A DNA stretch of 64,000 nucleotides, from assembly GCF_026810445.1 (NCBI RefSeq), contig NZ_CP113949.1, forward strand, positions 4,216,001 through 4,280,000, read 5' to 3'. This stretch comes from Pseudomonas sp. BSw22131 (GTDB taxonomy: Bacteria; Pseudomonadota; Gammaproteobacteria; Pseudomonadales; Pseudomonadaceae). The notes beneath the pieces were generated by a model. It was not told the DNA's origin. It ran no database searches and saw only the letters and a list, made by a program, of their open reading frames with translations. Below are positions 44,411 through 51,708 of the stretch, piece after piece; within the stretch, counting starts at the first letter, position 1, and every line of letters starts with the position of its first letter. The position numbers were made by a program, and so were the translations under genes.

Positions 44411-44734
44411 ATGCTATGTAAATAACGAAGGCCGTTATTCACAAGATTGTTCAGTCGCAGTCAGTTCGATGAAAAGTTTTTATAACCTTATGTCGTAACA
44501 GTATTGGTCTTTATTGGTCTTTGAGATTTTTGCGATGTACTAATCGCTGCGTAATCACGCCGGGATCCAGAGAAATCAAGCCGTTCTGATGCCAGGCTGT
44601 CACACCACTTGGAACGTAATCAGGACGGTTCTCATGGATGCCACTGATGGGGGGGCGGAGGAGCGGGACATCTCAAAAAGCCGCCGCGTACTTTGCCAAG
44701 GGGGGGGGGTGGCAGGAGTAAGCCCCTTTATTAA
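44411..44734. other. Gene-free stretch with poly-G runs and a 10-bp tandem repeat
   Basis: It contains a tandem ATTGGTCTTT pair (44503-44522), a G7 run (44649-44655) and a G10 run (44700-44709). No coding frame with a ribosome site spans the runs. It lies between the cluster end and IS3 debris, inside the island. The G10 is exceptional for this genome and might be hypervariable, but nothing to switch is visible. Confidence 0.5.
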
Positions 44735-44820
44735 CCTACTGACGAGAGATCTTTTGGTCATCTAACACCTCAGTCTGGCGGGTATTCTCGCCTAAATGGG
44801 TGTCCGGAATCATTAGACCA
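44735..44820 (-). mobile_element. IS3-family left-end remnant
   Basis: On the minus strand the sequence reads TGGTCTAATGATTCCGGACA, then CCCATTTAGG, a T-G-terminal inverted repeat like those of Pseudomonas IS3 elements. Then comes GAGGTGTTAG with an ATG at 44761 and codons for M-T-K-R, the usual start of OrfA. The element stops after a few codons. Confidence 0.55.
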
Positions 44821-44970
44821 CTACACTACATGCAACAGTTCCTTCCCATGCGGTCTCGCTCGACCTCGCGCAATAGTCACCTGAAGTTGACACCAATCGA
44901 CGAACTCGGGACTGCCTTCTGTCACCAACACTGTAACTATCATGTCACCAGGCCAGTTGAGGTGCATCAT
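44821..44970 (-). CDS. Short hypothetical frame near the right island junction
   Basis: This is a 49-residue frame (MMHLNWPGDMIVTVLVTEG onward to GKELLHVV). Position between the IS3 end and the right repeat suggests debris. No family recognised and no ribosome site seen. Very uncertain. Confidence 0.2.
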   Translation of the reverse strand: MMHLNWPGDMIVTVLVTEGSPEFVDWCQLQVTIARGRARPHGKELLHVV

Positions 44971-45008
44971 GAAGCCCGGTACGCTTAGGCTCCCGCCGGA
45001 CTCCCTAC

Positions 45009-45052
45009 AGTTCTGGGCCAACCCGAAAAACTTCGGCAAATACTGGTGGTGA
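45009..45052 (+). repeat. Direct repeat, right copy (putative attR of the 14.7-kb island)
   Basis: This is the partner of 30297-30340, ending in TGA (45050-45052), 10 bp before ychJ. It encodes the last codons of the DUF6231-like gene ([13 protein letters not shown]). Its G-to-A change gives Lys for Glu in the repeated peptide. Confidence 0.9.
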
Positions 45053-45062
45053 GAGAGGCCCG

Positions 45063-45536
45063 ATGAGCAGTTCGACTTGTCCCTGCGGCAGCGGCAATCT
45101 GATGCACGCTTGCTGCGGCAATTACCACTCCGGCCAGCCCGCGCCGAGCGCCGAGGCACTGATGCGCTCACGCTACAGCGCCTACGTGCTGGGGCTGATC
45201 GATTATCTGGTCGACACCACCCTCCCCGCGCAAACTAATGCTCTGGACCGCGAATCCATCAGCCAATGGAGCGCGCAGAGCACCTGGCTAGGGCTTGAAG
45301 TGGAGAGCGCAGACGTGTTTGGCGGTAAACCCCAGCATGCATTCGTGACCTTCATCGCTCGCTGGCACGACTCAGCGGGAGAGCACAGTCATCGTGAGCG
45401 CTCGGCGTTCGTCCAGAATCAAGGCCGTTGGTACTTCATCGACCCCACGGTGACGTTCAAAGCCGGCCGCAACGACCCCTGTCCATGTGGCAGCGAGCAT
45501 AAATTCAAGAAATGCTGCGCCGCGTACGTCAACTGA
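45063..45536 (+). CDS. ychJ: YchJ family SEC-C protein (UPF0225)
   Basis: This is a 157-residue protein with two SEC-C zinc-binding motifs: N-terminal [19 protein letters not shown] and C-terminal [17 protein letters not shown], each with the C-x-C...CC pattern. The NTF2-like middle ([21 protein letters not shown]) is typical of YchJ. Function unknown, possibly linked to SecA-like zinc chaperone contacts. It starts 10 bp after the repeated DUF6231-like tail, which shows the ancestral gene order was DUF6231-like gene, then ychJ. Confidence 0.9.
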   Translation: MSSSTCPCGSGNLMHACCGNYHSGQPAPSAEALMRSRYSAYVLGLIDYLVDTTLPAQTNALDRESISQWSAQSTWLGLEVESADVFGGKPQHAFVTFIARWHDSAGEHSHRERSAFVQNQGRWYFIDPTVTFKAGRNDPCPCGSEHKFKKCCAAYVN

Positions 45537-45557
45537 TGAGGTTTGCGCGCTTCAAAG

Positions 45558-46151
45558 TCAGGATTTCTCCAGACTAAGGTGGGACACATCGGGCGCTGGC
45601 GCCGGAGCCGGTCGTTTAAGGGGCTCGATATCGCTTCCGGCAGGCGCAAGGCTCAGGCCGGACAGGTCCAGACGCGGCGCCGCAGGCTGAGCTTTTGGGT
45701 CCTGCATGTCGCTGCCCAGTTGAGCGATGGAAAAATCGGGGGCCTGGACATCGATAAAGGCAGCCATGTAAACGTCCCGGGGCTCAACGTGCAGTTGGCG
45801 GTCCGGTGCACGCGCAGGCTGCGGAGCCGTCGGGGCATGCGCCGTTTTGCGGGTCCAGTTAGGCTCGTCGGGTGGAGGCGCGAGCTCGACTTCTTCGACT
45901 TCAACCTCGACCTGCGCCGCCTCGGGCATTGGCACAACATCCGCCATTGCGCCAGCACGCTCCAGCGTCGAGCGGTATTTCTCGGCACTGGCCTGGTCCA
46001 GATTGTTCTTCAGCACCAGACGACGACCGGAAAACAACAAAGCGACACGTTGCGCGTCAGCCTGGAACAGCTTCGCGAGGTTGGCCTGGACCCGCTCCGC
46101 TTGCGCGCCGGGAACCAATTGGCCGGAAAATACAATTTCGTATAACTTCAC
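45558..46151 (-). CDS. Conserved hypothetical protein with Pro-rich linker (GTG start)
   Basis: This is a 197-residue protein. A compact N-terminal domain of about 75 residues (KLYEIVFSGQLVPGAQAERV, FSGRRLVLKNNLDQASAEKY) contains repeated positions typical of a bacterial small alpha/beta domain seen in other hypothetical pseudomonad proteins. It is followed by an acidic stretch (VEVEVEEVELAPPPDEP) and a proline/alanine-rich disordered tail. No signal peptide. GTG at 46151 follows AAGGAG. Function not recognised. Confidence 0.7.
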   Translation of the reverse strand: MKLYEIVFSGQLVPGAQAERVQANLAKLFQADAQRVALLFSGRRLVLKNNLDQASAEKYRSTLERAGAMADVVPMPEAAQVEVEVEEVELAPPPDEPNWTRKTAHAPTAPQPARAPDRQLHVEPRDVYMAAFIDVQAPDFSIAQLGSDMQDPKAQPAAPRLDLSGLSLAPAGSDIEPLKRPAPAPAPDVSHLSLEKS

Positions 46152-46261
46152 GGGTCAATACTCCTTCGACACATGGCGTGGGTATGGCGCAGGCTCTTTA
46201 AGACAGCGAGTTGCCCCCAATCGGTCAATTGCTAGACTCAAGCCCGACAGGGAGCAAATGA

Positions 46262-46753
46262 ATGTTTTTTCCGACACGTATTTTTCAGATGGTCAGCCTT
46301 TCGCTGGTGTTGCTGGGACTGTCCGGCTGTTCGTCGTGGATCACCGGCAGCTACCAGGACCCCGACGTTCAGCTGATGAAGGTCGATGTGGTCAAGGCAA
46401 AGCTGCTGCGCCAGGACTTCAAGCTGCGCTTTCGCGTTGATAACCCCAACGACTCAAGCGTGCTGGTGCGCGGCCTCCGCTACAAAATCCTGCTTAACGA
46501 CATATTGCTGAGCGAAGGCGAGTACAGCGACTGGTTCGTGGTCAAGGCCAACAGCCATCGAAACTTCTCTGTGCCGGTGCGCACCAACCTCTGGGAGCAC
46601 CTCAAAGACATTTCAAAAATGCTCGGAAAACCCAATCAGCCTATTCATTACCGTCTGGAAGGCAAGCTCAAGACCGGATTTTTATTCGGACATAGCGTGC
46701 GTCTTGGTCGCAACGGCGACATAATTCCGAGTGCGTTATTGCCAGTAGACTAG
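46262..46753 (+). CDS. LEA type 2 (LEA14-like) lipoprotein
   Basis: This is a 163-residue protein with lipoprotein signal ending LLGLSGC (Cys 23) and the LEA14/WHy fold: VDVVKAKLLRQDFKLRFRVD, NPNDSSVLVRGLRYKILLN, HRNFSVPVRTNLWEHLKDI. Relatives protect the envelope under desiccation or stress, not proven here. Last backbone gene before the prophage. Confidence 0.8.
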   Translation: MFFPTRIFQMVSLSLVLLGLSGCSSWITGSYQDPDVQLMKVDVVKAKLLRQDFKLRFRVDNPNDSSVLVRGLRYKILLNDILLSEGEYSDWFVVKANSHRNFSVPVRTNLWEHLKDISKMLGKPNQPIHYRLEGKLKTGFLFGHSVRLGRNGDIIPSALLPVD

Positions 46754-46879
46754 GGCAGCAAATGCGGGGTTTAGCTTACCTGCTTCACCCCGCTATTCGC
46801 CCCCTATACATAACCTGTGGTACAAAAAGTGGTACAGAGCCTCACCCATCTACGGCGTCCTGCCAACGACCTCGCCTCC
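46754..46879. other. Backbone/prophage boundary region
   Basis: It contains a short direct repeat, TGGTACAAAAAG TGGTACAG (about 46818-46840), that may be part of the phage attachment region. The other attachment site lies outside the window, so the core cannot be defined. Confidence 0.35.
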
Positions 46880-47119
46880 CTAAATGCCCCGCCTGCTTTG
46901 ATCGTCTAGCTGCTCAGCAACGTGGCTGAAGGCTGCGTCCGCCTCTTCCTGCATATCCCGTAACTCACCAGCGTCGATGATTCCCAGACGCTCGAGCGCC
47001 GCCGCATGCCCTGCGAGTTCACCGGCCCAGTGCTCGGGCGAGTTTTCCCGTCGCGCTTCATGCTCGAGCAGCTGATTCCACAACCGGAGTTCGCGTTCTT
47101 TGGTCTGCTAGCCTCTCAT
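46880..47119 (-). pseudogene. Prophage hypothetical protein, amber stop at codon 4
   Basis: On the minus strand the ATG at 47119 has a good GGAG site and reads M-R-G, then TAG, then continues Q-T-K-E-R-E-L-R with a good frame to 46880 (ARRENSPEHWAGELAGHAAA, EADAAFSHVAEQLDD). The stop removes translation unless a TTG at 47083 is used, which would give 67 residues. It is an acidic helical protein like small phage accessory proteins. Function unknown. Confidence 0.5.
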
Positions 47120-47231
47120 GCCCTGCTCTCCTATGTTGATGCATGTCTGACCGGGTGCCGCAATGCTCGTTCAGGTGACTGAATTCGACTGCCCGTCAGA
47201 TGACCTTCGCCATCTTTCCTCAAGTCGATTA

Positions 47232-47247
47232 CTGTATATGCAGACAG
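47232..47247. promoter_or_regulatory. SOS box (LexA-type) upstream of a prophage operon
   Basis: CTGTATATGCAGACAG matches the consensus CTGT-N8-ACAG with an AT-rich centre. It lies 23 bp before the start at 47270, so the operon of the next genes, including a SRAP/HMCES protein, is probably induced by DNA damage. Confidence 0.8.
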
Positions 47248-47269
47248 TATTTATGATTAAGTGCCCACC

Positions 47270-48022
47270 ATGGATATTCCTCAGAAGGACGAGATTCTTG
47301 CCGACTGGCATCAACAGATCGACAACCGACGGCTGTGGCTTAACCCCCTCGCCCACTACAAATACCTGATGCGTCTCGCCGACAGGCTGTCGGACCTTGG
47401 CGCCATTGACCCGCTGGAACGCTTCGACATGGTTGAACTTGCTAATGCCGCCTTCTGCCATTTCACAGAGGAGGTGCCCGCCGAGTGGCGTCACCCCGCT
47501 TCGGACTACGACGTTTACAACGCCGGCGGAGAGCCGGTCGGGAGCATCCGTGGGAATCGATATTTCCTGAAGGCGGGTATGGCGCAGCCAGGCCCGATGG
47601 ATTTCTTCGCCCAGATCCAGCGCGCCGACGGCCAATCTAAAATCGTCACGCGCTCCTACCAGCCCTATGGCGAACTGATCGACCGGCACATCTACACGGA
47701 AACCGGGCAGAAGCTGACGCTGGTCGAACGCAACCGGCTGTTTGCAGGCGTGGCCAGGACGCGGCTGGACGATCCGGATTGCTATCGCGCGACAGTCGAC
47801 GCGGCACTGATCGCCTTGGAAGAAGGCAACATGGCTCTGTACGTCGAGCTGTGGGAGAAAGAAAACTTCTCGATCTTCCGCCGATGCTCGGCCTGCTGCG
47901 ATCGCTTCTATCTGCGTGAGGACTGCCAAGCCTGCGATGGTCAAGGCTTTGTCGAAGATCCTGAATGCCCGAGCAAACTTCCTCTGTCCATGCGCGGTCA
48001 ACCGGTGACGAAAACGGATTGA
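47270..48022 (+). CDS. Prophage hypothetical protein with C-terminal zinc-finger-like cysteines
   Basis: This is a 250-residue protein. The N-terminal part is helical (LAHYKYLMRLADRLSDLGAI, a phage-type ERFDMVELANAAFCHF segment), and the C-terminal part has CSACCDRFYLREDCQACDGQ, four to six cysteines that could hold zinc. It lies downstream of an SOS box and ahead of the SRAP gene, so a DNA-damage role in the phage is likely but not defined. The ATG at 47270 is chosen; a GTG three codons earlier is the alternative. Neither has a good ribosome site. Confidence 0.6.
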   Translation: MDIPQKDEILADWHQQIDNRRLWLNPLAHYKYLMRLADRLSDLGAIDPLERFDMVELANAAFCHFTEEVPAEWRHPASDYDVYNAGGEPVGSIRGNRYFLKAGMAQPGPMDFFAQIQRADGQSKIVTRSYQPYGELIDRHIYTETGQKLTLVERNRLFAGVARTRLDDPDCYRATVDAALIALEEGNMALYVELWEKENFSIFRRCSACCDRFYLREDCQACDGQGFVEDPECPSKLPLSMRGQPVTKTD

Positions 48023-48034
48023 TAGAGGTGCGCC

Positions 48035-48688
48035 ATGTGCAGCCGTTACGAAGCCCCGTCGCACCCGCAGATCATGAAAGCGTTCGGTGTTGAGGGCCCG
48101 GAACAAGGCAGGCTTGATTTGTGGCCGACCTACATGGGCCCATTCCTACGCCGACCTGAGCGAGAAGAAGGGCAGGACGAGCCTGGTCCAGCGCTCGAAG
48201 TACTGTCCGGATCATTCGGCCTGATCCCTAGCTGGAGCAAAGATACGAAGATTGCCCGGCGCACTTACAACGCCCGATCGGAAACGGCCGCGAAGAAACC
48301 ATCTTTCCGCAGCGCCTGGAAGAACGGGCAGCATTGCATCATCCCCGCCGCAGCCATCTACGAACCCGACTGGCGTTCCGGCAAGGCAATCCCGACACGG
48401 ATCGCCCGGGCCGACGGCGAACTACTGGGCATCGCTGGGCTGTGGGAGTGGTGGCGCAATCCCGACGGTGAGGTGATTCACAGCTATTCGATGCTGACAA
48501 TCAACGCCGACGATCACACATTCATGCGGGATTACCACAAGCCGGACGACGAAAAGCGGATGGTAGTGATCCTGCCAGCTGGGCTCTACAACGACTGGCT
48601 CGACGCGCCAGCCCGCGAAAGCATGGAATTCATGCGGCAGTATCCGGCCGATCGCATGGCAGTGGTGCCAAAGGAGAGAGAATCATGA
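48035..48688 (+). CDS. yedK: SOS response-associated peptidase / HMCES-like (YedK, SRAP)
   Basis: This is a 217-residue SRAP domain protein. The catalytic Cys2 follows Met (MCSRYEAPSHPQ); the Asn-Ala-Arg loop TYNARSETAAKKPSFRSAW, Glu in AAAIYEPDWRSG and His near the end (MRDYHKPDDEKRM) are all in place. It forms covalent links with abasic sites in single-stranded DNA and shields them. The gene sits behind an SOS box with another phage gene; prophages often carry it. It overlaps the next gene by four bases (ATGA). Confidence 0.9.
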   Translation: MCSRYEAPSHPQIMKAFGVEGPEQGRLDLWPTYMGPFLRRPEREEGQDEPGPALEVLSGSFGLIPSWSKDTKIARRTYNARSETAAKKPSFRSAWKNGQHCIIPAAAIYEPDWRSGKAIPTRIARADGELLGIAGLWEWWRNPDGEVIHSYSMLTINADDHTFMRDYHKPDDEKRMVVILPAGLYNDWLDAPARESMEFMRQYPADRMAVVPKERES

Positions 48689-48921
48689 TTTTGGATGATG
48701 GCGCTTTACCGCCAAGGTATCGCGAGGAGGTCCAACGGCTGCTGTCGATGATCGGCACCGCTGTGGATGCTGATACGGCGCGAATCGTTGGCCGGTATTC
48801 GGAGGGAGTCGTGCGAGGTTTTGAGATTGCGAAGTCGCTGAGGGATAGCGACATTGAGGAGCTATTCGTGATGATCGAAGCCGCGATACAGATGCGGCTT
48901 AAATATCTGGCTTCTCAGTGA
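48685..48921 (+). CDS. Prophage hypothetical protein (third SOS operon gene)
   Basis: This is a 78-residue helical protein (YREEVQRLLSMIGTAVDADT, SDIEELFVMIEAAIQMRL) with AAAGGAG before the ATG, overlapping the SRAP gene. Its end overlaps the end of the convergent Rz gene by seven bases. Not recognised. Confidence 0.65.
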   Translation: MILDDGALPPRYREEVQRLLSMIGTAVDADTARIVGRYSEGVVRGFEIAKSLRDSDIEELFVMIEAAIQMRLKYLASQ

Positions 48922-49433
48922 GCGGACAGGGCTTGATAGGCTGACTCACACGCCAGCCCGGCTATTCGGGCACCGTCATAAGCCCTTGCCAGCTCTCCCG
49001 CTCGTTTGTCAGCCCTTTGGAACAAGTCGGAGAGCACCATTGCGGCGCGGGTGGCTGTTTTGCTTCGCTCGGCAGCGCCGGTATCGCTGGAGCTGCAGGT
49101 TGATCTGGCAGCAAGGCTTGCGGCTTCGGCCCGCACGCGCTCACCAGCGTCGTCAGAGCCAGCAGCATCAGCAACGGCAACCTTTGTTTGTTCTCTCGCA
49201 TCATCCCCTACCTGGTCGATTGCCGTCTGGCGGCGTTGCTCTTCTGTTCGATTGGCCGTCGTTGCGGCGGCGAGCCCCTTAGCCTGCAAAACTTGCTGAT
49301 CCGCCCACAGCGCCTTCCACCGAAGATCGGTAACGGTCACGCCGTGGTGGTAAGACCCGTAGAGCACGCCTGCGCAAGCCAGGATGATCAGCACTAATAC
49401 CCCAAGCCTCACGTACAAGCTGGCTGAGTTCAT
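48915..49433 (-). CDS. Rz: Spanin Rz (inner-membrane subunit, DUF2514-like)
   Basis: This is a 172-residue protein with an N-terminal membrane segment (LGVLVLIILACAGVLYGSYH) and a periplasmic coiled-coil stretch rich in Ala, Glu, Arg (AATTANRTEEQRRQTAIDQV, ERVRAEAASLAARS). This is the i-spanin of the lysis cassette and it contains the whole Rz1 gene in another frame. AAGGA precedes its ATG. It follows the endolysin with a four-base overlap. Confidence 0.85.
   Translation of the reverse strand: MNSASLYVRLGVLVLIILACAGVLYGSYHHGVTVTDLRWKALWADQQVLQAKGLAAATTANRTEEQRRQTAIDQVGDDAREQTKVAVADAAGSDDAGERVRAEAASLAARSTCSSSDTGAAERSKTATRAAMVLSDLFQRADKRAGELARAYDGARIAGLACESAYQALSAH
48962..49204 (-). CDS. Rz1: Spanin Rz1 (outer-membrane lipoprotein), nested in Rz
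   Basis: This is an 80-residue lipoprotein: MMRENKQRLPLLMLLALTTL ends at a lipidation Cys (VSAC), then a proline-rich periplasmic part (LLPDQPAAPAIPALPSE). Being fully inside Rz in another frame is the classic lambda arrangement. Rz and Rz1 together fuse inner and outer membrane in the last lysis step. Confidence 0.85.
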   Translation of the reverse strand: MMRENKQRLPLLMLLALTTLVSACGPKPQALLPDQPAAPAIPALPSEAKQPPAPQWCSPTCSKGLTNERESWQGLMTVPE

Positions 49434-49867
49434 GGCACGTCCTTAAAGAAAATGTGGTGGCCCAGGCGCAACGTCTGCTTCGCGCCCACTACCCACTTCG
49501 GCGGCTTCGGCATGGTAGTGGCGTAATAGTGAGTTGCGCCCCCGGTAGAGTCGGGTTTTACTCCGTCGATCACTTGTTGCGCTGCCAACTGGCACATTGC
49601 GAATTCAGCCTTCGGAATTGCCTTGGCGCCGCTGAGGAACGGAAAGTTCGGATCGTTTCGGTTCCAGCAGCTGAACTGCCACGGCTTCTGGCATACGCCG
49701 ATGTAACCCTCGCCCCACCAGTCAGGCTTGCCATCGGTGTGTAGATCGATGTCCACCCGGTTCCTGATCGACCACGCCACGGCAACCATTCCGGCCAGTC
49801 CCTCGCCGCGCGCCTCGCCCCAAAGCGTACGCGCCAGCACATCGCGATCTTTCTCAGTTACAGGCAT
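49430..49867 (-). CDS. Endolysin, SleB-type cell wall hydrolase
   Basis: This is a 145-residue SleB (Hydrolase_2) fold protein. It starts MPVTEKDRDVLARTLWGEAR, with catalytic Glu in GEARGEGLAGMVAVAWSIRN, then the KPDWWGEGYIGVCQKPWQFS and TGGATHYYA stretches typical of phage and spore muramidase/lytic transglycosylase-like hydrolases. No signal peptide, so a holin would be required for export; none is visible in the neighbourhood. Its ATG overlaps the DUF1353 stop (TAATG). Confidence 0.85.
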   Translation of the reverse strand: MPVTEKDRDVLARTLWGEARGEGLAGMVAVAWSIRNRVDIDLHTDGKPDWWGEGYIGVCQKPWQFSCWNRNDPNFPFLSGAKAIPKAEFAMCQLAAQQVIDGVKPDSTGGATHYYATTMPKPPKWVVGAKQTLRLGHHIFFKDVP

Positions 49868-50274
49868 TACTTTTCTCCAGGCGAAAAAAACCCCGAACTC
49901 GTCGGGGTCTGTGTGTAGTTTTTGGCGGCTCCTATTCGGACGCCGGCCCAAAAGAGCCAGGCCCGCCATCGCGCCACGCCCTCGGCGCGTAAAGCCCGGT
50001 ACAGGATTGCGTCGGCATCTTTGCGGGAAACCTGGCCAGTCGTGTAAAGCCAGTCATGCACGGTCGCGGCATAGTTGCCGTATCCCGACACCAGAGCGAA
50101 TAGCACGAACAGAAAGACGTTGTGCAGCACCTTGATGCTGGCAAAGTCCGTGGTGAAACCAGACGGCACCGTGATTACTTTCAGGTCGTCGTCGGCCAGC
50201 ACCAGATCATCCAGGAGCGTATGCATCCGCCGGCCGATCTGTTCGGTTTTCAGTGTGGTGGTGAAGCGGCTCAT
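49867..50274 (-). CDS. DUF1353 phage protein
   Basis: This is a 135-residue protein with the DUF1353 core: VPSGFTTDFASIKVLHNVFL, GNYAATVHDWLYTTGQVSRK, DADAILYRALRAEGV. The family is common beside phage tail fibre and lysis genes; its role is not known. The last 13 codons overlap a terminator hairpin (49884-49908). ATG at 50274 is the usual start. Confidence 0.8.
   Translation of the reverse strand: MSRFTTTLKTEQIGRRMHTLLDDLVLADDDLKVITVPSGFTTDFASIKVLHNVFLFVLFALVSGYGNYAATVHDWLYTTGQVSRKDADAILYRALRAEGVARWRAWLFWAGVRIGAAKNYTQTPTSSGFFSPGEK
49884..49908 (-). terminator. Rho-independent terminator overlapping the DUF1353 end
   Basis: On the minus strand ACCCCGA-CGAGT-TCGGGGT is followed by seven T residues (the complement of 49884-49890). 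It lies inside the DUF1353 coding end, giving the peptide TPTSSGFF, so transcription into the lysis genes is likely reduced until antitermination. Confidence 0.75.
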
Positions 50275-50696
50275 ACCTGCCACCAGCGGTCATCGGTAAA
50301 ATCAGCTGGTACGGTCTCCATCTGCTTGAGGTTGCTCCCCGCAAAGATCAGGGCCAGCTTGCGCGAGGCCGAGGCCTTGCCGAACTCGACCACGGTCTGC
50401 GCATCCATGGGCACTCGGCTGTTGTCATCGGCAATCCACTCAAAATCAGACCCCGAGCCGGACCAGCGCAGATCGCCAGGCTGGGCGCCCATCACAATGG
50501 CCATGAAAGCGAGCTGCGCGGATCCGGCTATGTTTTCCCGATCTGACTCCCGCGACTGGTACAGCACACCATTGAAAACTACCCCGGCGCTGATTCGGCG
50601 GTCGCGCTCCGTATCAATCAAGCCCCGAAAGACCTCCGACGCCAAGCTATCCTTGGCCTGCTTGGTAACTACCTGTGCCCAGTCAATAGTGCTCAT
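50271..50696 (-). CDS. DUF4376-like tail fibre assembly protein
   Basis: This is a 141-residue protein resembling the DUF4376 region of phage tail fibre assembly chaperones: ISAGVVFNGVLYQSRESDRE, NIAGSAQLAFMAIVMG, WIADDNSRVPMDAQTVVEFG. It lies directly behind tail fibre genes, overlapping by four bases on both sides. Confidence 0.75.
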   Translation of the reverse strand: MSTIDWAQVVTKQAKDSLASEVFRGLIDTERDRRISAGVVFNGVLYQSRESDRENIAGSAQLAFMAIVMGAQPGDLRWSGSGSDFEWIADDNSRVPMDAQTVVEFGKASASRKLALIFAGSNLKQMETVPADFTDDRWWQV

Positions 50697-51007
50697 TCAT
50701 AAAGCTCCAACGGCAGAGCGCCAGGTAATACAACATCTCCGTCCGCAACATCCACCAAGTCATCGGGATAGGCTTGCGCGGGGCTGTAATTTATAGGCAG
50801 AGGTAAGATCAGGGTTACTACCAGCTCTCCACCCTGCCGGTGAACGTCCCCTGCAAACCAAGGACTATCGATAGCAGTAGATGGAAGGGTGCCGCCATCT
50901 GGTAGCCGTGCTAAGTCGAACGCCTCCCCATTGAGGATGAGCGCGTCCCCACGCTTTTCAACAGTCAACGTGTCGTCTCGACGTGAAGGTGAAAGTTTGA
51001 TAATCAT
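50693..51007 (-). CDS. Phage hypothetical protein (tail fibre region)
   Basis: This is a 104-residue beta-rich protein (MIIKLSPSRRDDTLTVEKRG, LILNGEAFDLARLPDG) starting inside the stop codon of the tail fibre gene (TGATG). Size and place fit an accessory of the tail fibre module. Not recognised otherwise. Confidence 0.6.
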   Translation of the reverse strand: MIIKLSPSRRDDTLTVEKRGDALILNGEAFDLARLPDGGTLPSTAIDSPWFAGDVHRQGGELVVTLILPLPINYSPAQAYPDDLVDVADGDVVLPGALPLELYE

Positions 51008-51705
51008 CAGAACCACCTTCCTATGGCGATCCAGTGGCAGGCGTAGGGCTGCACAGCAGCGCTACCCTGTACGTCAAGCGCATAAAAGGTTACTTGTGAA
51101 TTTGTTGCTGCTGCATATGCAGACGGAGTAACGCGAGCACTACCCTGAATAGACAGACCCGTATAGGGGGCAGCGGCAAAAGTGGCGGGGAAGGTCCAAA
51201 CTACCTGACCGTAATACCCGACCCCGTATGCGTTGGTAACTGAAACGGTAGGGCCAGCAGAAAACTTGCAGATCATCGTGCCATCGGCAAACTTTGTGTA
51301 TTCCCCGTTCGCGTTTGAGCCCCTCTCAATGATCGCCCCTGTTGGGGTTCCATTAGTTTGGCCAACGCCTCCAAGAATAGTCCCCCGTGAGTAGGCCAAG
51401 TCCCACGCGACCCAAGTGTTACCATTCAGGGTTCTTTGAAGAACAACAGCGGAGTTCAGCTGCTTGGCTACCTGCTTAATAAAGGTCCCTACGCCTATTA
51501 CCTCCAGTAGCCAATTACCACTGGATAGCGGTTGATCGGTGCCTGTTGCGAGGGGGATATAATACCTGCCGGGCGTGGTGACACTGTTCCACGCCACCCC
51601 GCTTGCCAGCGTGACCGCTGTGGTGCTGACCTTCCCGCTAATCAGCACCTTGATATCGGCGCCCACGGCTTGCGCCAGCGCGGTAATGCGCGCATCAAGG
51701 CCCAC
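51007..51705 (-). CDS. Phage tail fibre, receptor-binding tip with pyocin-knob-like domain
   Basis: This is a 232-residue protein. The N-terminal helix ARITALAQAVGADIKVLI is also present in the next gene upstream. It continues with a knob-like domain (TPGRYYIPLATGTDQPLSSG, NWLLEVIGVGTFIKQVAKQL) and a C-terminal beta-structured tip (NANGEYTKFADGTMICKFSA, ACHWIAIGRWF). It should set host range. Confidence 0.8.
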   Translation of the reverse strand: MGLDARITALAQAVGADIKVLISGKVSTTAVTLASGVAWNSVTTPGRYYIPLATGTDQPLSSGNWLLEVIGVGTFIKQVAKQLNSAVVLQRTLNGNTWVAWDLAYSRGTILGGVGQTNGTPTGAIIERGSNANGEYTKFADGTMICKFSAGPTVSVTNAYGVGYYGQVVWTFPATFAAAPYTGLSIQGSARVTPSAYAAATNSQVTFYALDVQGSAAVQPYACHWIAIGRWF

Positions 51706-51708
51706 CGG

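Noticed and set aside
45543..46145. 200-residue plus-strand frame opposite the 45558-46151 gene
   Set aside because: Arg-rich shadow; the minus-strand frame has a good GTG start with AAGGAG.
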